From Schaalia cardiffensis (GTDB taxonomy: Bacteria > Actinomycetota > Actinomycetes > Actinomycetales > Actinomycetaceae): DNA of 64,000 nucleotides. Location: assembly GCF_016405145.1 (NCBI RefSeq), contig NZ_JAEKIA010000003.1, positions 1 to 64,000 of the forward strand. The letters run 5' to 3'. Each line of letters opens with the position of its first letter. Positions within the stretch are counted from its first letter, which is position 1. Made by a program: the position numbers and the translations under genes. Positions 8,857 through 18,282 of this stretch are shown in pieces. Under the pieces are notes generated by a model. That model was not told where the DNA came from. It did no database searches and worked only from the letters and a program-made list of their open reading frames with translations.

Positions 8857-9069
8857 GTGAAAGGCCGAGGGCCGGGGGACGGGTGCGGTGAAAGGCCGGG
8901 GGTGTGGGTGCGGATGCGGGAAAAACCGAGGCTAGGGAACCGGTGTGGGTTTGGGGAAAGGCCGAAGCTGGGGTTCCGGGCTGCTGAAATGTCGAGGTCA
9001 GGATGCGGGGCGTTGAGAGGCTTGAGCCGGGGTGGGGGTAGTGAAAGGCTGGGGTGCGGAGGTGTGGCA
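8857..9069. repeat. degenerate ~30-bp tandem repeats, intergenic
   Basis: The 314 bases between the hydrolase start and the PAP2 stop contain about seven diverged copies of a roughly 30-bp unit with the core GTGAAAGGCCGAGG. Copies start near 8857, 8888, 8918, 8953, 8983, 9013 and 9041, and the rest of each unit is G-rich. No gene is supported here. A weaker version of the same core (GTGAAGGCCTG, GTGAAAGCCTG) appears in the gene-free stretch around 34,880-34,950. Confidence 0.6.
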
Positions 9070-9103
9070 AGGAGGAAAGAGCATGAGATTCGCTCCTCCC
9101 GAT

Positions 9104-9826
9104 TCAGGTGTTGCCCACAAGCAGTTCCGCGACGATAAGTGAGGACGCCGTCCCGACTAAGGCACCCGCGACCACATCGGAAAACCAATGCGCCCCCAGA
9201 TACAGGCGCGTGAAAGCAATGAGGACGATCAGAGCGATCGCGCCCGCAATGACGAAGCCTGTGATCACTCGGCCCTTGAGCCTGGGGACGGGCCCGCCCT
9301 CGTCGTTCGGAAGACGATTCCCAAGGTGACGAAGTATGAGGATCACCCCCGCAACACAGGCCGCAGCGACAGCAGTTGTATGCCCGGAAGGGAAGGAGTA
9401 GGAACCTTCCACAACGAGGCGCTCGGGAATGGCTGGGCGGATGCGTTCGATGAACTCCTTGATGAGCGCAGTGATCGCCGAGGAGGACACCATCGCCGCA
9501 GGAATGACGAATCCTTCCCGCCAAGAACCGCTGAGCACACGAATCACACAACCTAAGACGATCGTCCACGAAACCGCAAGCAGTGGTGCGAACACATTCG
9601 TCACAACCAGCATCACCTGTGTCAGTGCAGGAGTACGCACGGCGACCAGCGCATCCAGGATGCTCCGGTCGAGATGGGCGACTTGGGGAAAATGAACGAC
9701 GAAACCGAATAAGGGGACGGTCAGCAGCATGAGGATTCCCCAAAGGAAAAAGCGGGGAGTGGTCGTGCTCGCCGGGACAGCGAAGGACTCCGCAGAGTCC
9801 GGGCACTGCTCTTCTGTCTCGTTCAT
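9104..9826 (-). CDS. PAP2-superfamily membrane phosphatase
   Basis: An integral membrane phosphatase of the PAP2 type, which removes phosphate from lipid phosphates such as undecaprenyl pyrophosphate or phosphatidic acid. The three signature motifs are present: KEFIERIRPAIPE (KxxxxxxRP), SFPSGHT, and TRLYLGAHWFSDV (SR-x5-H-x3-D variant with Thr for Ser). About six hydrophobic segments surround them. I chose ATG at 9826 because it overlaps the stop of the upstream YchJ gene as ATGA, indicating translational coupling; the longer frame to 9853 would overlap more and has no better ribosome site. A role in recycling the lipid carrier of peptidoglycan is possible but not shown. Confidence 0.88.
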   Translation of the reverse strand: MNETEEQCPDSAESFAVPASTTTPRFFLWGILMLLTVPLFGFVVHFPQVAHLDRSILDALVAVRTPALTQVMLVVTNVFAPLLAVSWTIVLGCVIRVLSGSWREGFVIPAAMVSSSAITALIKEFIERIRPAIPERLVVEGSYSFPSGHTTAVAAACVAGVILILRHLGNRLPNDEGGPVPRLKGRVITGFVIAGAIALIVLIAFTRLYLGAHWFSDVVAGALVGTASSLIVAELLVGNT

Positions 9827-10398
9827 CGGACATCCCCATCGACGTAGACCCATCTGCCCGCGCGACGAAGGAAGCGCGAGCGCTCGCGCATCGACTCCAC
9901 AGCAAAGGAGGAGAAGACAGGATCGAACGGGGGCTCGTTATCTGAAGGTGAAGAGCCCTTTCCCGAAGCCGAGGAGTCGGATTCGGCGGGCGAAAAGGCA
10001 GCACCGGAAGCTGAGGATGCGGTCCCGGCGGTACCCTGCAAAGCCCCGGAAGCCGGCACAACCCGGGAAGAATCCACAGATTTGGCGAAAGAGCGCCACG
10101 AGGCGATGAACTCGACAATCCCCTCTGAATCGTTCTCGCCACCCCCGCTGAGGTCCACGATCTGCAAGCCGAGCCACTCAATCTTCGGATCACAAAAGGG
10201 CGGGGCCGGCCTCGTCTTCGGATGCCAGGAGCGGAACAGGTGATCCTCGTCGCCAAGCACATACGCCGAATACCGTGACCTCATGAGGGCGAGGGCGCTC
10301 GGCGCCGCCTCACCTGCGAGGATCGGAGAACAGCACCCTCCAAACGACGCGCCCGAGCAGCAGGGGCAAGGATCGCGCGGCGAAGGCAGAGTCGTCAT
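9823..10398 (-). CDS. YchJ family protein (SEC-C motif, NTF2-like) with insert
   Basis: The N-terminus has the zinc-binding SEC-C-like pattern DPCPCCSGASFGGCC, then LAGEAAPSALALMRSRYSAY and FRSWHPKTRP, which are the conserved YchJ/UPF0225 features. The last strand of the NTF2-like domain, RERSRFLRRAGRWVYVDGD, is at the very end. Unusually, about 70 residues rich in Ser, Ala and Gly (roughly 105-170) are inserted between the IVEFIASW strand and that last strand, where the family normally has a short turn. The family's function is unknown. The stop overlaps the start of the PAP2 gene by four bases. Confidence 0.83.
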   Translation of the reverse strand: MTTLPSPRDPCPCCSGASFGGCCSPILAGEAAPSALALMRSRYSAYVLGDEDHLFRSWHPKTRPAPPFCDPKIEWLGLQIVDLSGGGENDSEGIVEFIASWRSFAKSVDSSRVVPASGALQGTAGTASSASGAAFSPAESDSSASGKGSSPSDNEPPFDPVFSSFAVESMRERSRFLRRAGRWVYVDGDVR

Positions 10399-10483
10399 GC
10401 GTGCCAGGGTATCGCGCCGCTACGAAAGCGGCGGATTCCAGCTCATGACCAGTAATCCTCACAACCATTCGTCTGCACAACTA

Positions 10484-10541
10484 CTCGTCTTCGCAAGCAA
10501 TGGCCGTTTGCCCTCGTCTTCACAAGCCGTGGCCGTTGGCC
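10484..10541. repeat. 29-bp tandem duplication, intergenic
   Basis: Two adjacent 29-bp copies (10484-10512 and 10513-10541) starting CTCGTCTTC and containing TGGCCGTT differ at four positions. They lie in the 289-base gap between the YchJ start and the trxB stop, which has no other feature. Confidence 0.7.
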
Positions 10542-10687
10542 CTGCTTTCGCCTTTACCCTCCTCCTCGCCCGGAGCCACCGCCCTTCAAAAAATGCGGCG
10601 AGATGCAGCGCGACGCTTCGCGGGCACCTCCAAGGCACCCAAGAGGTCAAAGCCCTGAAGCCGACTCCCCGGTGGAGCCGAAAGAAC

Positions 10688-11722
10688 TCAATCGTTCAAA
10701 GCCGCCAGCCAACGCTCCGCATCAAGGGCCGCGCGGCAACCGGAACCCGCCGCCGTGATCGCCTGACGGTAGCTGTGATCAACGGCGTCACCACAGGCGA
10801 AAACACCTTCAACGCTCGTGCGGGTCGAAGGCTCCTCAACTGTGATGTACCCGGCCTCGTCCAAGGCGACATCCTCGGCGAGGAAACCCGTACGCGGCAG
10901 GTGGCCGATCGCGACGAACACGCCATCAACGCCGATCTCGCGCATCGACTCATCCACAGTCGACTGCAAACGCAGGCCCGTCACGGCCTCGTCACCGAGA
11001 ACCTCATCGACAACCGCGTTCCACTCGAACTCGATCTTCGGATTCGCCATCGCCCGATCCGCCATCGACTTCGAAGCGCGCAGCGCATCACGGCGGTGCA
11101 CAACAATGACCTTCGAGGCGAAATTCGTCAGGAAGGTCGCCTCCTCCATCGCAGAGTCGCCTCCGCCGATCACCGCGAGAACCTTGTCTTTGAAGAAGAA
11201 GCCATCGCAGGTCGCGCAATAGGAGACGCCGCGGCCAGACAGGCGATCCTCGCCCTCGACATTCATATGACGGTACTCGGAACCGGTCGCGAGGATCACG
11301 GAGCGCGCATACAGGAGCTCATCATCAAGGGCGAGGACCTTCACATCCCCCGAAAGGTTCACGGCGGTGACATCCTCGTAGCGGATCTCAGCACCGAACT
11401 TCTCGGCCTGCTCGCGCATCTTGTCCATGAGTTCGGGCCCCTGAACACCTTCGGGGAAGCCCGGGAAGTTCTCAACCTCAGTCGTGTTCATGAGGGCACC
11501 GCCCGCGCTAATAGCACCCGCGAGGACAAGCGGATTCAAGCCCGCACGCGCCGTGTAGATCGCAGCCGTGTAGCCCGCTGGGCCAGAGCCCACGATGATG
11601 ACATCGTGGACCTTCGCGCCCTCGGGGAGTTCGGAGGAGGGACGAGGCGCGGGAAGCGAGGCCTCTTCAGAGGGCTCAACGACGGGCGCGGTGACAAGAC
11701 CGGGAACGAGATTGAAGGACAT
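10688..11722 (-). CDS. trxB: thioredoxin-disulfide reductase
   Basis: A flavoprotein that passes electrons from NADPH to thioredoxin. FAD-binding [18 protein letters not shown] lies near the N-terminus, the redox-active CATCDG (CxxC) is central, the NADPH-binding [14 protein letters not shown] follows with [10 protein letters not shown], and the C-terminal FAD motif is [12 protein letters not shown] chose ATG at 11722, preceded by GAGAAAGGG, rather than the longer frame from 11770. About 35 residues precede the usual start of the domain. No thioredoxin gene adjoins it, unlike the trxB-trxA pair seen in many actinobacteria. It is the last gene of the minus-strand MurJ block, 75 bases after the membrane-anchored protein. 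Confidence 0.95.
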   Translation of the reverse strand: MSFNLVPGLVTAPVVEPSEEASLPAPRPSSELPEGAKVHDVIIVGSGPAGYTAAIYTARAGLNPLVLAGAISAGGALMNTTEVENFPGFPEGVQGPELMDKMREQAEKFGAEIRYEDVTAVNLSGDVKVLALDDELLYARSVILATGSEYRHMNVEGEDRLSGRGVSYCATCDGFFFKDKVLAVIGGGDSAMEEATFLTNFASKVIVVHRRDALRASKSMADRAMANPKIEFEWNAVVDEVLGDEAVTGLRLQSTVDESMREIGVDGVFVAIGHLPRTGFLAEDVALDEAGYITVEEPSTRTSVEGVFACGDAVDHSYRQAITAAGSGCRAALDAERWLAALND

Positions 11723-11797
11723 ATCAATCCCTTTCTCCGCCTGAAGGCGGACTACCTGAGGGGCGGGCACCTGAGAAAAAGTGCCTGCCTGCAGGGA

Positions 11798-13201
11798 CTA
11801 TTGGACGGACAGTTCAGAGACCCACGCCCACTCGTTCCCGTCGACCGAGGTCGGCATGGACCTGAAGGACAATGCGAGCATCGAGGTCTCAACGGGCTGG
11901 GGGAGCTTAATCTCCGTTGAAGGAGACAACGCTGAAGTCGTGAGTTGTGTTCCGTTCCGAGGATTCGAAGGGTCAGTGACATTGCGCACGACAAGTTGTC
12001 CGCCCGAAGTCGAAGGATCCATCTCAAGGGTCACGGATGAGACTGTCGCAGTGCGTTCAAGCTTCACAACAAGAGTCACAGCAGATTCGTCAAGGAACTG
12101 ATTGTTCTCGAACCAGCGCGAATGCCAAGAGGTCGAGGAGTCGCCGTCAATCATCGCGACGGCCTGCTCGGGGTGATCCCCCTGATCGTCCGACCAGGAC
12201 AGGACCGAAACGGAGCTGATCTTCGGAGCGAGTCCCTCTGCAGAATCGCCATCTTCCTCCGAGCCGTCCCCAGCGCCATGAGCCGCCGATTGAGCATCGG
12301 CGAGCGACTGTGCGAAATCAATACTGTTCACGGGTGCGAAGGCTGTGGTGAAGGACCAGAACGCGGCAAGGATGGTGAGAACAACGGCAAAAATGAGGGT
12401 CGGTTTCGTCGGGTCGATTAAATGTCCCTGCCCGGGAATCTTCGAAGAGCCACCCGACGCACCTGCGATGGTCGGGATGGCGCTCGTCTCTTCGAGGGCA
12501 CCGGAAATCAGCGTGGGGGTCGTGTTGTGGCGTTTCGAGGACTGCCCCTTCGAGGGATCCTTGCTGCCAGATTCTGTCTCGAAGACCATGGGCTCCTCGA
12601 ACTTCTCTTCTTGGACGGGCTCTTGCGCAATCGGAGCTGGGATACCAGTGCCCTTCGTTGTGGCGCCGCTGGAAGCGTTTTCCTCGTCTCCTCCGGCAGG
12701 GGCGCTGGCGGGGTGGGGAGGGGCAGTGGTGGGATGGGCAGGGGCAGTGTCGGGAGGGGAGAGCGGGTCTCCATCTGCGGTCCCAGCCTGCGAGTTCGCT
12801 CCTTGCATCTCAGCTCCCCCATCCTCGGGGGCGGGCGGCATCGGGGGAAGCGAGGAGTCGGGTGGAGGTGGAGGCTGGGGAAGATCCTCAGCAGGCTTGT
12901 CCAGTTGCGAGGAGCGAAGCGAGTCCTTCGCCGACACGATCTTCTCGCGCATCTTTGATGTCCAAGCAGAAGCGCTGGAGACCACTGTCGAGGCCCACGC
13001 CTCCTTCTTTGACGCAGGAGAAGCAGCCTCCTCAATCCCCTCGTGCACAGGAGAAGAAGACTCCTTCACTTCATCTTCTAAAGAGTGGAGGACCTGTTCA
13101 AAGCTCGGCAGGGGTTCTTCAGGGCAGGAGCCTTCCCCTGCGCTGTGCATCGCGTCCTCGTCCATGAATCCCCCAATGTCGTTGCGGTGGTCGTCAGCCA
13201 T
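11798..13201 (-). CDS. single-pass membrane protein with extracellular discoidin-like domain
   Basis: A 467-residue protein in three parts: a long Pro/Ser/Glu-rich cytoplasmic region (about 1-290), one membrane span (TLIFAVVLTILAAFWSFTTA), and an extracellular C-terminal domain with DGDSSTSWHSRWFENNQFLD and ISSVSVLSW, typical of discoidin (F5/8 type C)-like folds. In mycobacteria MurJ itself carries a cytoplasmic pseudokinase and an extracellular discoidin-like domain. Here a comparable outer domain is on a separate protein directly after MurJ, overlapping its stop by eight bases (ATGGCTGA). No kinase-like motif is visible in the N-terminal part. I chose ATG at 13201 for that overlap. A role as MurJ partner or envelope sensor is inference. 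Confidence 0.8.
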   Translation of the reverse strand: MADDHRNDIGGFMDEDAMHSAGEGSCPEEPLPSFEQVLHSLEDEVKESSSPVHEGIEEAASPASKKEAWASTVVSSASAWTSKMREKIVSAKDSLRSSQLDKPAEDLPQPPPPPDSSLPPMPPAPEDGGAEMQGANSQAGTADGDPLSPPDTAPAHPTTAPPHPASAPAGGDEENASSGATTKGTGIPAPIAQEPVQEEKFEEPMVFETESGSKDPSKGQSSKRHNTTPTLISGALEETSAIPTIAGASGGSSKIPGQGHLIDPTKPTLIFAVVLTILAAFWSFTTAFAPVNSIDFAQSLADAQSAAHGAGDGSEEDGDSAEGLAPKISSVSVLSWSDDQGDHPEQAVAMIDGDSSTSWHSRWFENNQFLDESAVTLVVKLERTATVSSVTLEMDPSTSGGQLVVRNVTDPSNPRNGTQLTTSALSPSTEIKLPQPVETSMLALSFRSMPTSVDGNEWAWVSELSVQ

Positions 13202-14945
13202 TATCCTCGACCTTCCTCGGACTCGTCTGAAGCGGCGCGGCGAGGAGGATGCGCACCCCGTTGGGAACCTTGAAGCGGGCGAGCAATGGGGCGATCGTGC
13301 GAGCCGACTCACCTGGGGCGATGAAGCGAAGCGCGATCAGATATCCGAAGGAGGCGATCAGGGTCACGAGAAGCATCTTCCCGCTCGCAATGCCGATGCG
13401 CGCCGAGGTCGATTCCACGATCGTGTGAACGCCCACAGCCCACAAAGCCCCAAACGCGAGCAAACCGGCGATAAGAGCGGAAGCGAAGAAGGAGGAGTAC
13501 GAGCGCAGCAGTGACGCCTTGTCGACGAATGCGTTGCGCTTCGACACCCAAGCCACGGCGATGACACCCTGCACGAGGCGGCATGCCGTTTCACCGAGGG
13601 CGGCGCCGACAACCCACCAGGTGGCGCCCGTCATGAAATACATGCCCCAGCCGACGATCACCTGAATGATCGTCGGACCGATGCCCATGAGGAACACAGG
13701 TTTCACATCCTCGTAGGCGAAGAAGACTCTCTGGCTCATGAGGACCATGCCCGTAGAGGCAACGCCCGGCATGAGTGCCGCAAGGATCCACGCATACCCG
13801 GCGATGATCTCCTGATTCGAATAGGAGGGCAAAACCATTTGCGTCATCGGAACCGAACCCGCGATAAGGATCGCGGCGGCCAGCAGAGTCAGCGAGGTGA
13901 TCGTGCGGACGCCCATCGTGTACTGTGCGGCAACACCCCGATCATCGCCATCGGCCACGGCCTCGGCCATTCGGGTGAATATCGCGGTCGTGAGGGACAC
14001 GGTGATGAGCGACTGGGGGAGCATGAAGATCATGAAAGCCGTCGCGTAGGCGCTGATCCCCGCGAATACTCCGTCATGGGTTTTCGCATAGGCATCCGCG
14101 AGGGCCGCCAGGTTATTCGTCGATAAGACACCGACCTGGCTGACCCCAAGAGTCGCGAAAGTCCATCCAGCGACCTTCGAGGTGGAGCCGAAGCGAGTGC
14201 CGCGGAAGTGGAAGTCCGGCGTGAAACGGATTCCCGCGCGTTTCATCGGCACGAGAAGGATCAGCGCCTGCGCGATCACGCCGAGAGTCGCCGAACCTCC
14301 CAAAAGCCAGAACTGTGCGGAGGTGAAGTCCGCGACCTCAATACGGTCCTCCGAACTGCCCCAGATCGCAAGGAAAGCGCCCAGGCCCGCAATCCCGACA
14401 AGGTTATTGACGACCGGCGCCCACATGTACGGGCCGAAGACGCGGCGAGCGTTGAGCAGCTCACCGAGCAGGTTGTACAAGCCGTAGAAGAACAACTGCG
14501 GCAGGCACAAAAGCGCGAAAAGGATCGCGAGGGTGCGGATCTCCGAGTCATAGCCCGCGGCCGTGATGACGACGAGAAGAGGCGCGGCGACCATCGACAG
14601 GATCGTCACAATGAAAAGCAGGGTCCCTGCGAGAGTGAGGAGACGGTTCACATAGGTTTCACCATCGTGCTTGCGCTTCAAGGCGCCCACGATCTGGGGG
14701 ACGAGGACGGCGTCGAAAACACCGGAGGCGAGGAGATTGAACACCGTGTTCGGCAAAGTGTTCGCCGTCTGGAACGCGGCTGACACGCCACCGCCAGCAG
14801 CGCCGATCGCGGCGAGCAGCATGATCGAACGGACGAACCCGAGGATGCGCGACACCATCGTGCCGGAGGCCATGATCGCACTGGCACGCAGAATCGACGA
14901 GCGCTTCGCAGAGGGGCTTCGCTCGGGGGCCGTTTCAGAGGTCAT
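13194..14945 (-). CDS. murJ: lipid II flippase MurJ (MviN)
   Basis: A 583-residue polytopic protein of the MOP superfamily that moves lipid II across the membrane for peptidoglycan synthesis. The N-terminus has ASGTMVSRILGFVRSIMLLA, typical of MurJ, followed by AFQTANTLPNTVFNLLASGV. About 14 hydrophobic helices follow, with QSLITVSLTTAIFTRMAE in the middle. It ends shortly after the last helix and lacks the extra cytoplasmic and extracellular domains of the mycobacterial protein; a separate downstream gene supplies a similar outer domain. The start shares one base with the DUF6049 stop (TGATG), so translation is coupled. Confidence 0.93.
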   Translation of the reverse strand: MTSETAPERSPSAKRSSILRASAIMASGTMVSRILGFVRSIMLLAAIGAAGGGVSAAFQTANTLPNTVFNLLASGVFDAVLVPQIVGALKRKHDGETYVNRLLTLAGTLLFIVTILSMVAAPLLVVITAAGYDSEIRTLAILFALLCLPQLFFYGLYNLLGELLNARRVFGPYMWAPVVNNLVGIAGLGAFLAIWGSSEDRIEVADFTSAQFWLLGGSATLGVIAQALILLVPMKRAGIRFTPDFHFRGTRFGSTSKVAGWTFATLGVSQVGVLSTNNLAALADAYAKTHDGVFAGISAYATAFMIFMLPQSLITVSLTTAIFTRMAEAVADGDDRGVAAQYTMGVRTITSLTLLAAAILIAGSVPMTQMVLPSYSNQEIIAGYAWILAALMPGVASTGMVLMSQRVFFAYEDVKPVFLMGIGPTIIQVIVGWGMYFMTGATWWVVGAALGETACRLVQGVIAVAWVSKRNAFVDKASLLRSYSSFFASALIAGLLAFGALWAVGVHTIVESTSARIGIASGKMLLVTLIASFGYLIALRFIAPGESARTIAPLLARFKVPNGVRILLAAPLQTSPRKVEDNG

Positions 14946-17317
14946 CAGCTTCCCATCTGCTGGTCGATTGTGTTGGAGTCCCCGTCGGGGGTGGAGTCGG
15001 TTTCCAGGGGATCATGCTCTTCGGTAGCTTGAGGCGAGCCCGGGCTCGCAGTACTCTCCTCGTTTCTCTTGTCGAGACGTTGACGAAGTGTTCTCACAAG
15101 GCCAAAGATGAAGAGGAGGGCGAAAGCTGCCGCTGCGCTGATCGTGATCGCATCCTCCCAGCCTGCGCGCAAACGCACGAGGACCTTCCGTGAATCCTCA
15201 AGGACCGAACCATCGGGAGTCGTAATCCGATACGTCACTTCCACATCGCCTGAACCGATAGCTTCAACGGGAACAGTGACGGTCGAGACTGCGCCTGCGA
15301 GGAGCGTCACTTCAGAGGAGTGGGCGATCCTCAGTCGCGCATCGGAGGGCAGGAGAGTCACCTTCACGGTGACATCCAAAGGCAGATCATTACGGACCCG
15401 CACGGGAAAATCCGCGGACTTGTTGATGAGGTTCACGGCCCCCGCAGGTTCTGTGGCGACACGTGAACGCAAACCCGAGACTCTCGCAGAGAACTGGGAG
15501 GCTGCGGTGAGCTGCTCGTCGGGTGAGAATCGTGCTGAGATGACTGGGAGGATCTCACCCTCGATCTCCGCAAGAGCTTCCTTCGGGTCGCTCGTCGCAT
15601 TCGCGAAAGAATACGCCGAGATGAGGGCGTCGCTCAGAGTGGAAACGGCTGTAGCTCCCTCCCAGGACAGTGCACCCGGCTCAACGATCATGCGTTCCAC
15701 GTCGGTCGGCTCAGACTCCGCGATATCTGAAAAGCTGATTCCCGTTACCCACGGCGAGTCGAAAAGAGCACGGACCCTGACCGCAAGATCCGCGTTCGGA
15801 GCGGTGGAACGATCGGAGGTGAGGAACACGGTTCGCGAAGAAGACGGACGATCATGGGCGATGATCGCGGTGATCGCCTGGAGGGCCTGTTCGGCATCAA
15901 GCTCATCGGCAGTGTTCGTCGTTTGCCAATCGAGGATCTGCGAGAGTGAAACGTTTGGGATGAGGACCCTCGCGCTCTGCTCACTCGCCCCTCTCATGGA
16001 GATTTCCCCTGTGGTCGTGTCCACTTCTGCGAGGGCAAGTGAGGTGAAGTCCAAGTCCTCATCGGGTTCGAGTCGCCCGAGTGGTGCGATGCTCACCCCA
16101 TTCTTCGCGGCTTCGAGTTGCCAGGTCCCGAAGGTGTAGGCAGAGGGCCAGGCGACATGACGAATGATTGAAGCCGGAGCCGCGTCCTCGTCCTCGGTGT
16201 CCTGCGAATCCTGTGAAGGAGAAGCGGGGGGCATCTGCTTGTCGTTGTGCACTCCGTTGCCCTGGCCGTTTGCGTTGACGTTGCCTCCTTGTGATTCGCT
16301 GGAATCAGAGGAAGAGGAGGATTGCGCCCCGGACTGAGAGCTTTGCGAGCCTTCGGGGGAGGCCTCGTCATCGGAGTTCTTGGCCGAAAGTTTGCGCAGC
16401 TCCGCGATAGATGCAGGGAAGCTTTCAATCGATTCTGTCAAGCGCGTGCTCAACTCTGAATTCCCCGCCAGAGTGACAGTTCCCGGGTCGGCGTCCCCCC
16501 TCGGCAGGGCAACGATCTCACGACCGGGGGTGAGAAGGGAGCGGAGGAAAGCCTCATCGGTTTTCACCTTCTCACGAGTCTTCTGCTCAGTTATCTCCTC
16601 ATCCTTTTGAGGAAGGGAGGGTAGGAGCGCAGCATCCATCGCGAGAGTCGCCCCCGGGATTGAGGCGATGGCAAGCGCTGCGCGGCGTTCCTCCTCCTCT
16701 CCCTCAGTGTTGACCGAAGTCCAAGGAATAAGAGCGCTGAGGCGCGAGGGAGCGAAATCAGCCCCGGAGTCCCAAAGTGCGATCGTTGCATCCCGGCCCG
16801 AAGCGCCATCTGAGAAGACCTCAACGGTGAGGGCCCGCGGACCCCACGCGGATTCGTCGTCGAAAGGCAAGTTCTCAGCGGAAATACGTAGTTCGAAACG
16901 ATGAGAAGCGTCCGCCTCAAGGTTCATTTCAAGATTCGTCGCACTGATCGTCGACCCGATCTGCGCATCCACATCGAGTTCCTCTTCGAGATCCATCACG
17001 GACGAGGGGGGTGTCGTCGACATGGATACGAGGATCGCGGGAGTTGTGAGGGTGCGTCCTGAAGTGTTTCTCAAGGCACCCGAGATGACCAGGTCCTCAT
17101 TGTTTTTCATCACTCTCGGCGAGAGTGAATTGATCGACACTTCAATGCCATGAGATGAGGAGGCTTTCGCAAAAAGTGAGGGGCGCGATTGAGGATCCGA
17201 GACCCCTGGCAGGGACGCCTCTTCATCGGCGAGGGCGGGCGCTGGAGCGAACACGCTGATGATGAGCAGGCTCATGGAGATCAGCACTGTGATGAGAGCA
17301 GGACGAGCGCGCCGCAT
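14945..17317 (-). CDS. DUF6049 family exported membrane protein
   Basis: A 790-residue envelope protein of the actinobacterial family encoded beside murJ. It begins with a signal peptide (LITVLISMSLLIISVFAPAP then ALA), continues with a large extracellular part containing beta-sandwich-like segments near residues 60-200 and 640-740, and a Ser/Gln/Asn-rich spacer around 325-385. One C-terminal span (AITISAAAAFALLFIFGLV) and a short charged cytoplasmic tail follow. Its start immediately follows the NUDIX stop, and its own stop overlaps murJ, so the three genes form a unit. The function is unknown; the position suggests a role in cell-wall assembly. Confidence 0.85.
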   Translation of the reverse strand: MRRARPALITVLISMSLLIISVFAPAPALADEEASLPGVSDPQSRPSLFAKASSSHGIEVSINSLSPRVMKNNEDLVISGALRNTSGRTLTTPAILVSMSTTPPSSVMDLEEELDVDAQIGSTISATNLEMNLEADASHRFELRISAENLPFDDESAWGPRALTVEVFSDGASGRDATIALWDSGADFAPSRLSALIPWTSVNTEGEEEERRAALAIASIPGATLAMDAALLPSLPQKDEEITEQKTREKVKTDEAFLRSLLTPGREIVALPRGDADPGTVTLAGNSELSTRLTESIESFPASIAELRKLSAKNSDDEASPEGSQSSQSGAQSSSSSDSSESQGGNVNANGQGNGVHNDKQMPPASPSQDSQDTEDEDAAPASIIRHVAWPSAYTFGTWQLEAAKNGVSIAPLGRLEPDEDLDFTSLALAEVDTTTGEISMRGASEQSARVLIPNVSLSQILDWQTTNTADELDAEQALQAITAIIAHDRPSSSRTVFLTSDRSTAPNADLAVRVRALFDSPWVTGISFSDIAESEPTDVERMIVEPGALSWEGATAVSTLSDALISAYSFANATSDPKEALAEIEGEILPVISARFSPDEQLTAASQFSARVSGLRSRVATEPAGAVNLINKSADFPVRVRNDLPLDVTVKVTLLPSDARLRIAHSSEVTLLAGAVSTVTVPVEAIGSGDVEVTYRITTPDGSVLEDSRKVLVRLRAGWEDAITISAAAAFALLFIFGLVRTLRQRLDKRNEESTASPGSPQATEEHDPLETDSTPDGDSNTIDQQMGS

Positions 17318-17854
17318 TTACAGTCCCCGATACAAAAGGTCGAGGGCGATCGCCACGATTCGCCTCTCATTGGGGTATGCGAGTCGATGGGAGCTGTCCT
17401 TCAAAGGAATCCAGGCGGCTTCCTCGGCCTCGTGATCCGGGTCGTGCTCAACGGTGATGAGACCGGACTCGTAGCCCATCAGATAGTGGTGGACAACCTT
17501 GTGGACGCGGTGGTCTGCTCCGGAGAACCAGTAGTCGATGCTCGCGAGGTGACGGATGATCCTTCCATGAATACCGGTCTCTTCGGCGACCTCGCGCAGG
17601 GCGGCCTGCTCGGGAGTTTCACCCGCTTCGAGGTGGCCTTTTGGCAAGCACCATTCAATCCGGCCTGCGCGGTTGCGCCGGGCGATCAAGGCGGCGTAGG
17701 GGATCCCGTCAACGACATCGACGACGATGCCTCCTGCTGAAGTCTCGGAAGAAACGGGAAGGTGAGGCGAATGAGAGTGGGATGCGTGCGAAGAGGGACG
17801 ACGACGCGGGGGGCTGGGAACCCCCTGTCGAAAGTTCGTCGGTCTGGCAGGCAT
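17318..17854 (-). CDS. NUDIX hydrolase
   Basis: A NUDIX pyrophosphohydrolase. The signature [20 protein letters not shown] followed by TG matches Gx5Ex7REUxEExGU exactly, with the catalytic Glu residues in REVAEE. It is preceded by IEWCLPKG and the strand [10 protein letters not shown]. The first 35 residues are Pro/Ser/Arg-rich and probably disordered. It is the first gene of the murJ-trxB block and diverges from pcnA, the usual arrangement in actinobacteria. Candidates for substrate are oxidised or capped nucleotides, but this is not determined by the sequence. Confidence 0.9.
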   Translation of the reverse strand: MPARPTNFRQGVPSPPRRRPSSHASHSHSPHLPVSSETSAGGIVVDVVDGIPYAALIARRNRAGRIEWCLPKGHLEAGETPEQAALREVAEETGIHGRIIRHLASIDYWFSGADHRVHKVVHHYLMGYESGLITVEHDPDHEAEEAAWIPLKDSSHRLAYPNERRIVAIALDLLYRGL

Positions 17855-17902
17855 GAGTCCACTCTAGTCGGCGAGAGGCAGGGAGGCGCTTTGCCCACGC
17901 CA

Positions 17903-17982
17903 AGTCGGATTCGCCACGCCCGTTCGGAGCATTCCGTCACCTCAGCACGCTGTTCCTGCGCCGAGTCGGATTCGCCACGCCC
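17903..17982. repeat. 19-bp direct repeats in the NUDIX/pcnA divergent intergenic region
   Basis: The 425-base gap 17855-18282 must hold the promoters of both divergent units. AGTCGGATTCGCCACGCCC occurs exactly twice, at 17903-17921 and 17964-17982, 61 bases apart. Its first 14 bases recur at 27167-27180 in another gene-free stretch. Further downstream (18080-18180) there are loosely similar CTCCCACCTCG, CTCCCGCTTCG and ACTCCCACTTA segments. No promoter hexamers are clear enough to call. Confidence 0.65.
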
Positions 17983-18282
17983 CTGTGGGATGCTTCGATC
18001 AGGGAGACGCAGACGAGATGAGGCTTCGAGTGTGTCCTCGGGTGCGCGTCTCCTCAGGCGCCTCTCGCCCTCCTAGCTCATACTCCCACCTCGACCAGCG
18101 CTAAATGCTCCCGCTTCGAGTGGCGCCAGCTCTGGCCGTTGAGGCACTCTCTCGCCCTCGTTCCCGATACTCCCACTTAGGGGCAATTGAGGAATTCGTG
18201 TACGGGCAGTGGGTGACTTCATGCTCCATTCGCCCTCGAGCTCGTGGCCTGCGGGCATCAGGTCATGGCATCCTGAGAGGTG

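Noticed and set aside
10283-11920. 545-codon plus-strand frame
   Set aside because: It lies opposite trxB, whose motifs are unambiguous.
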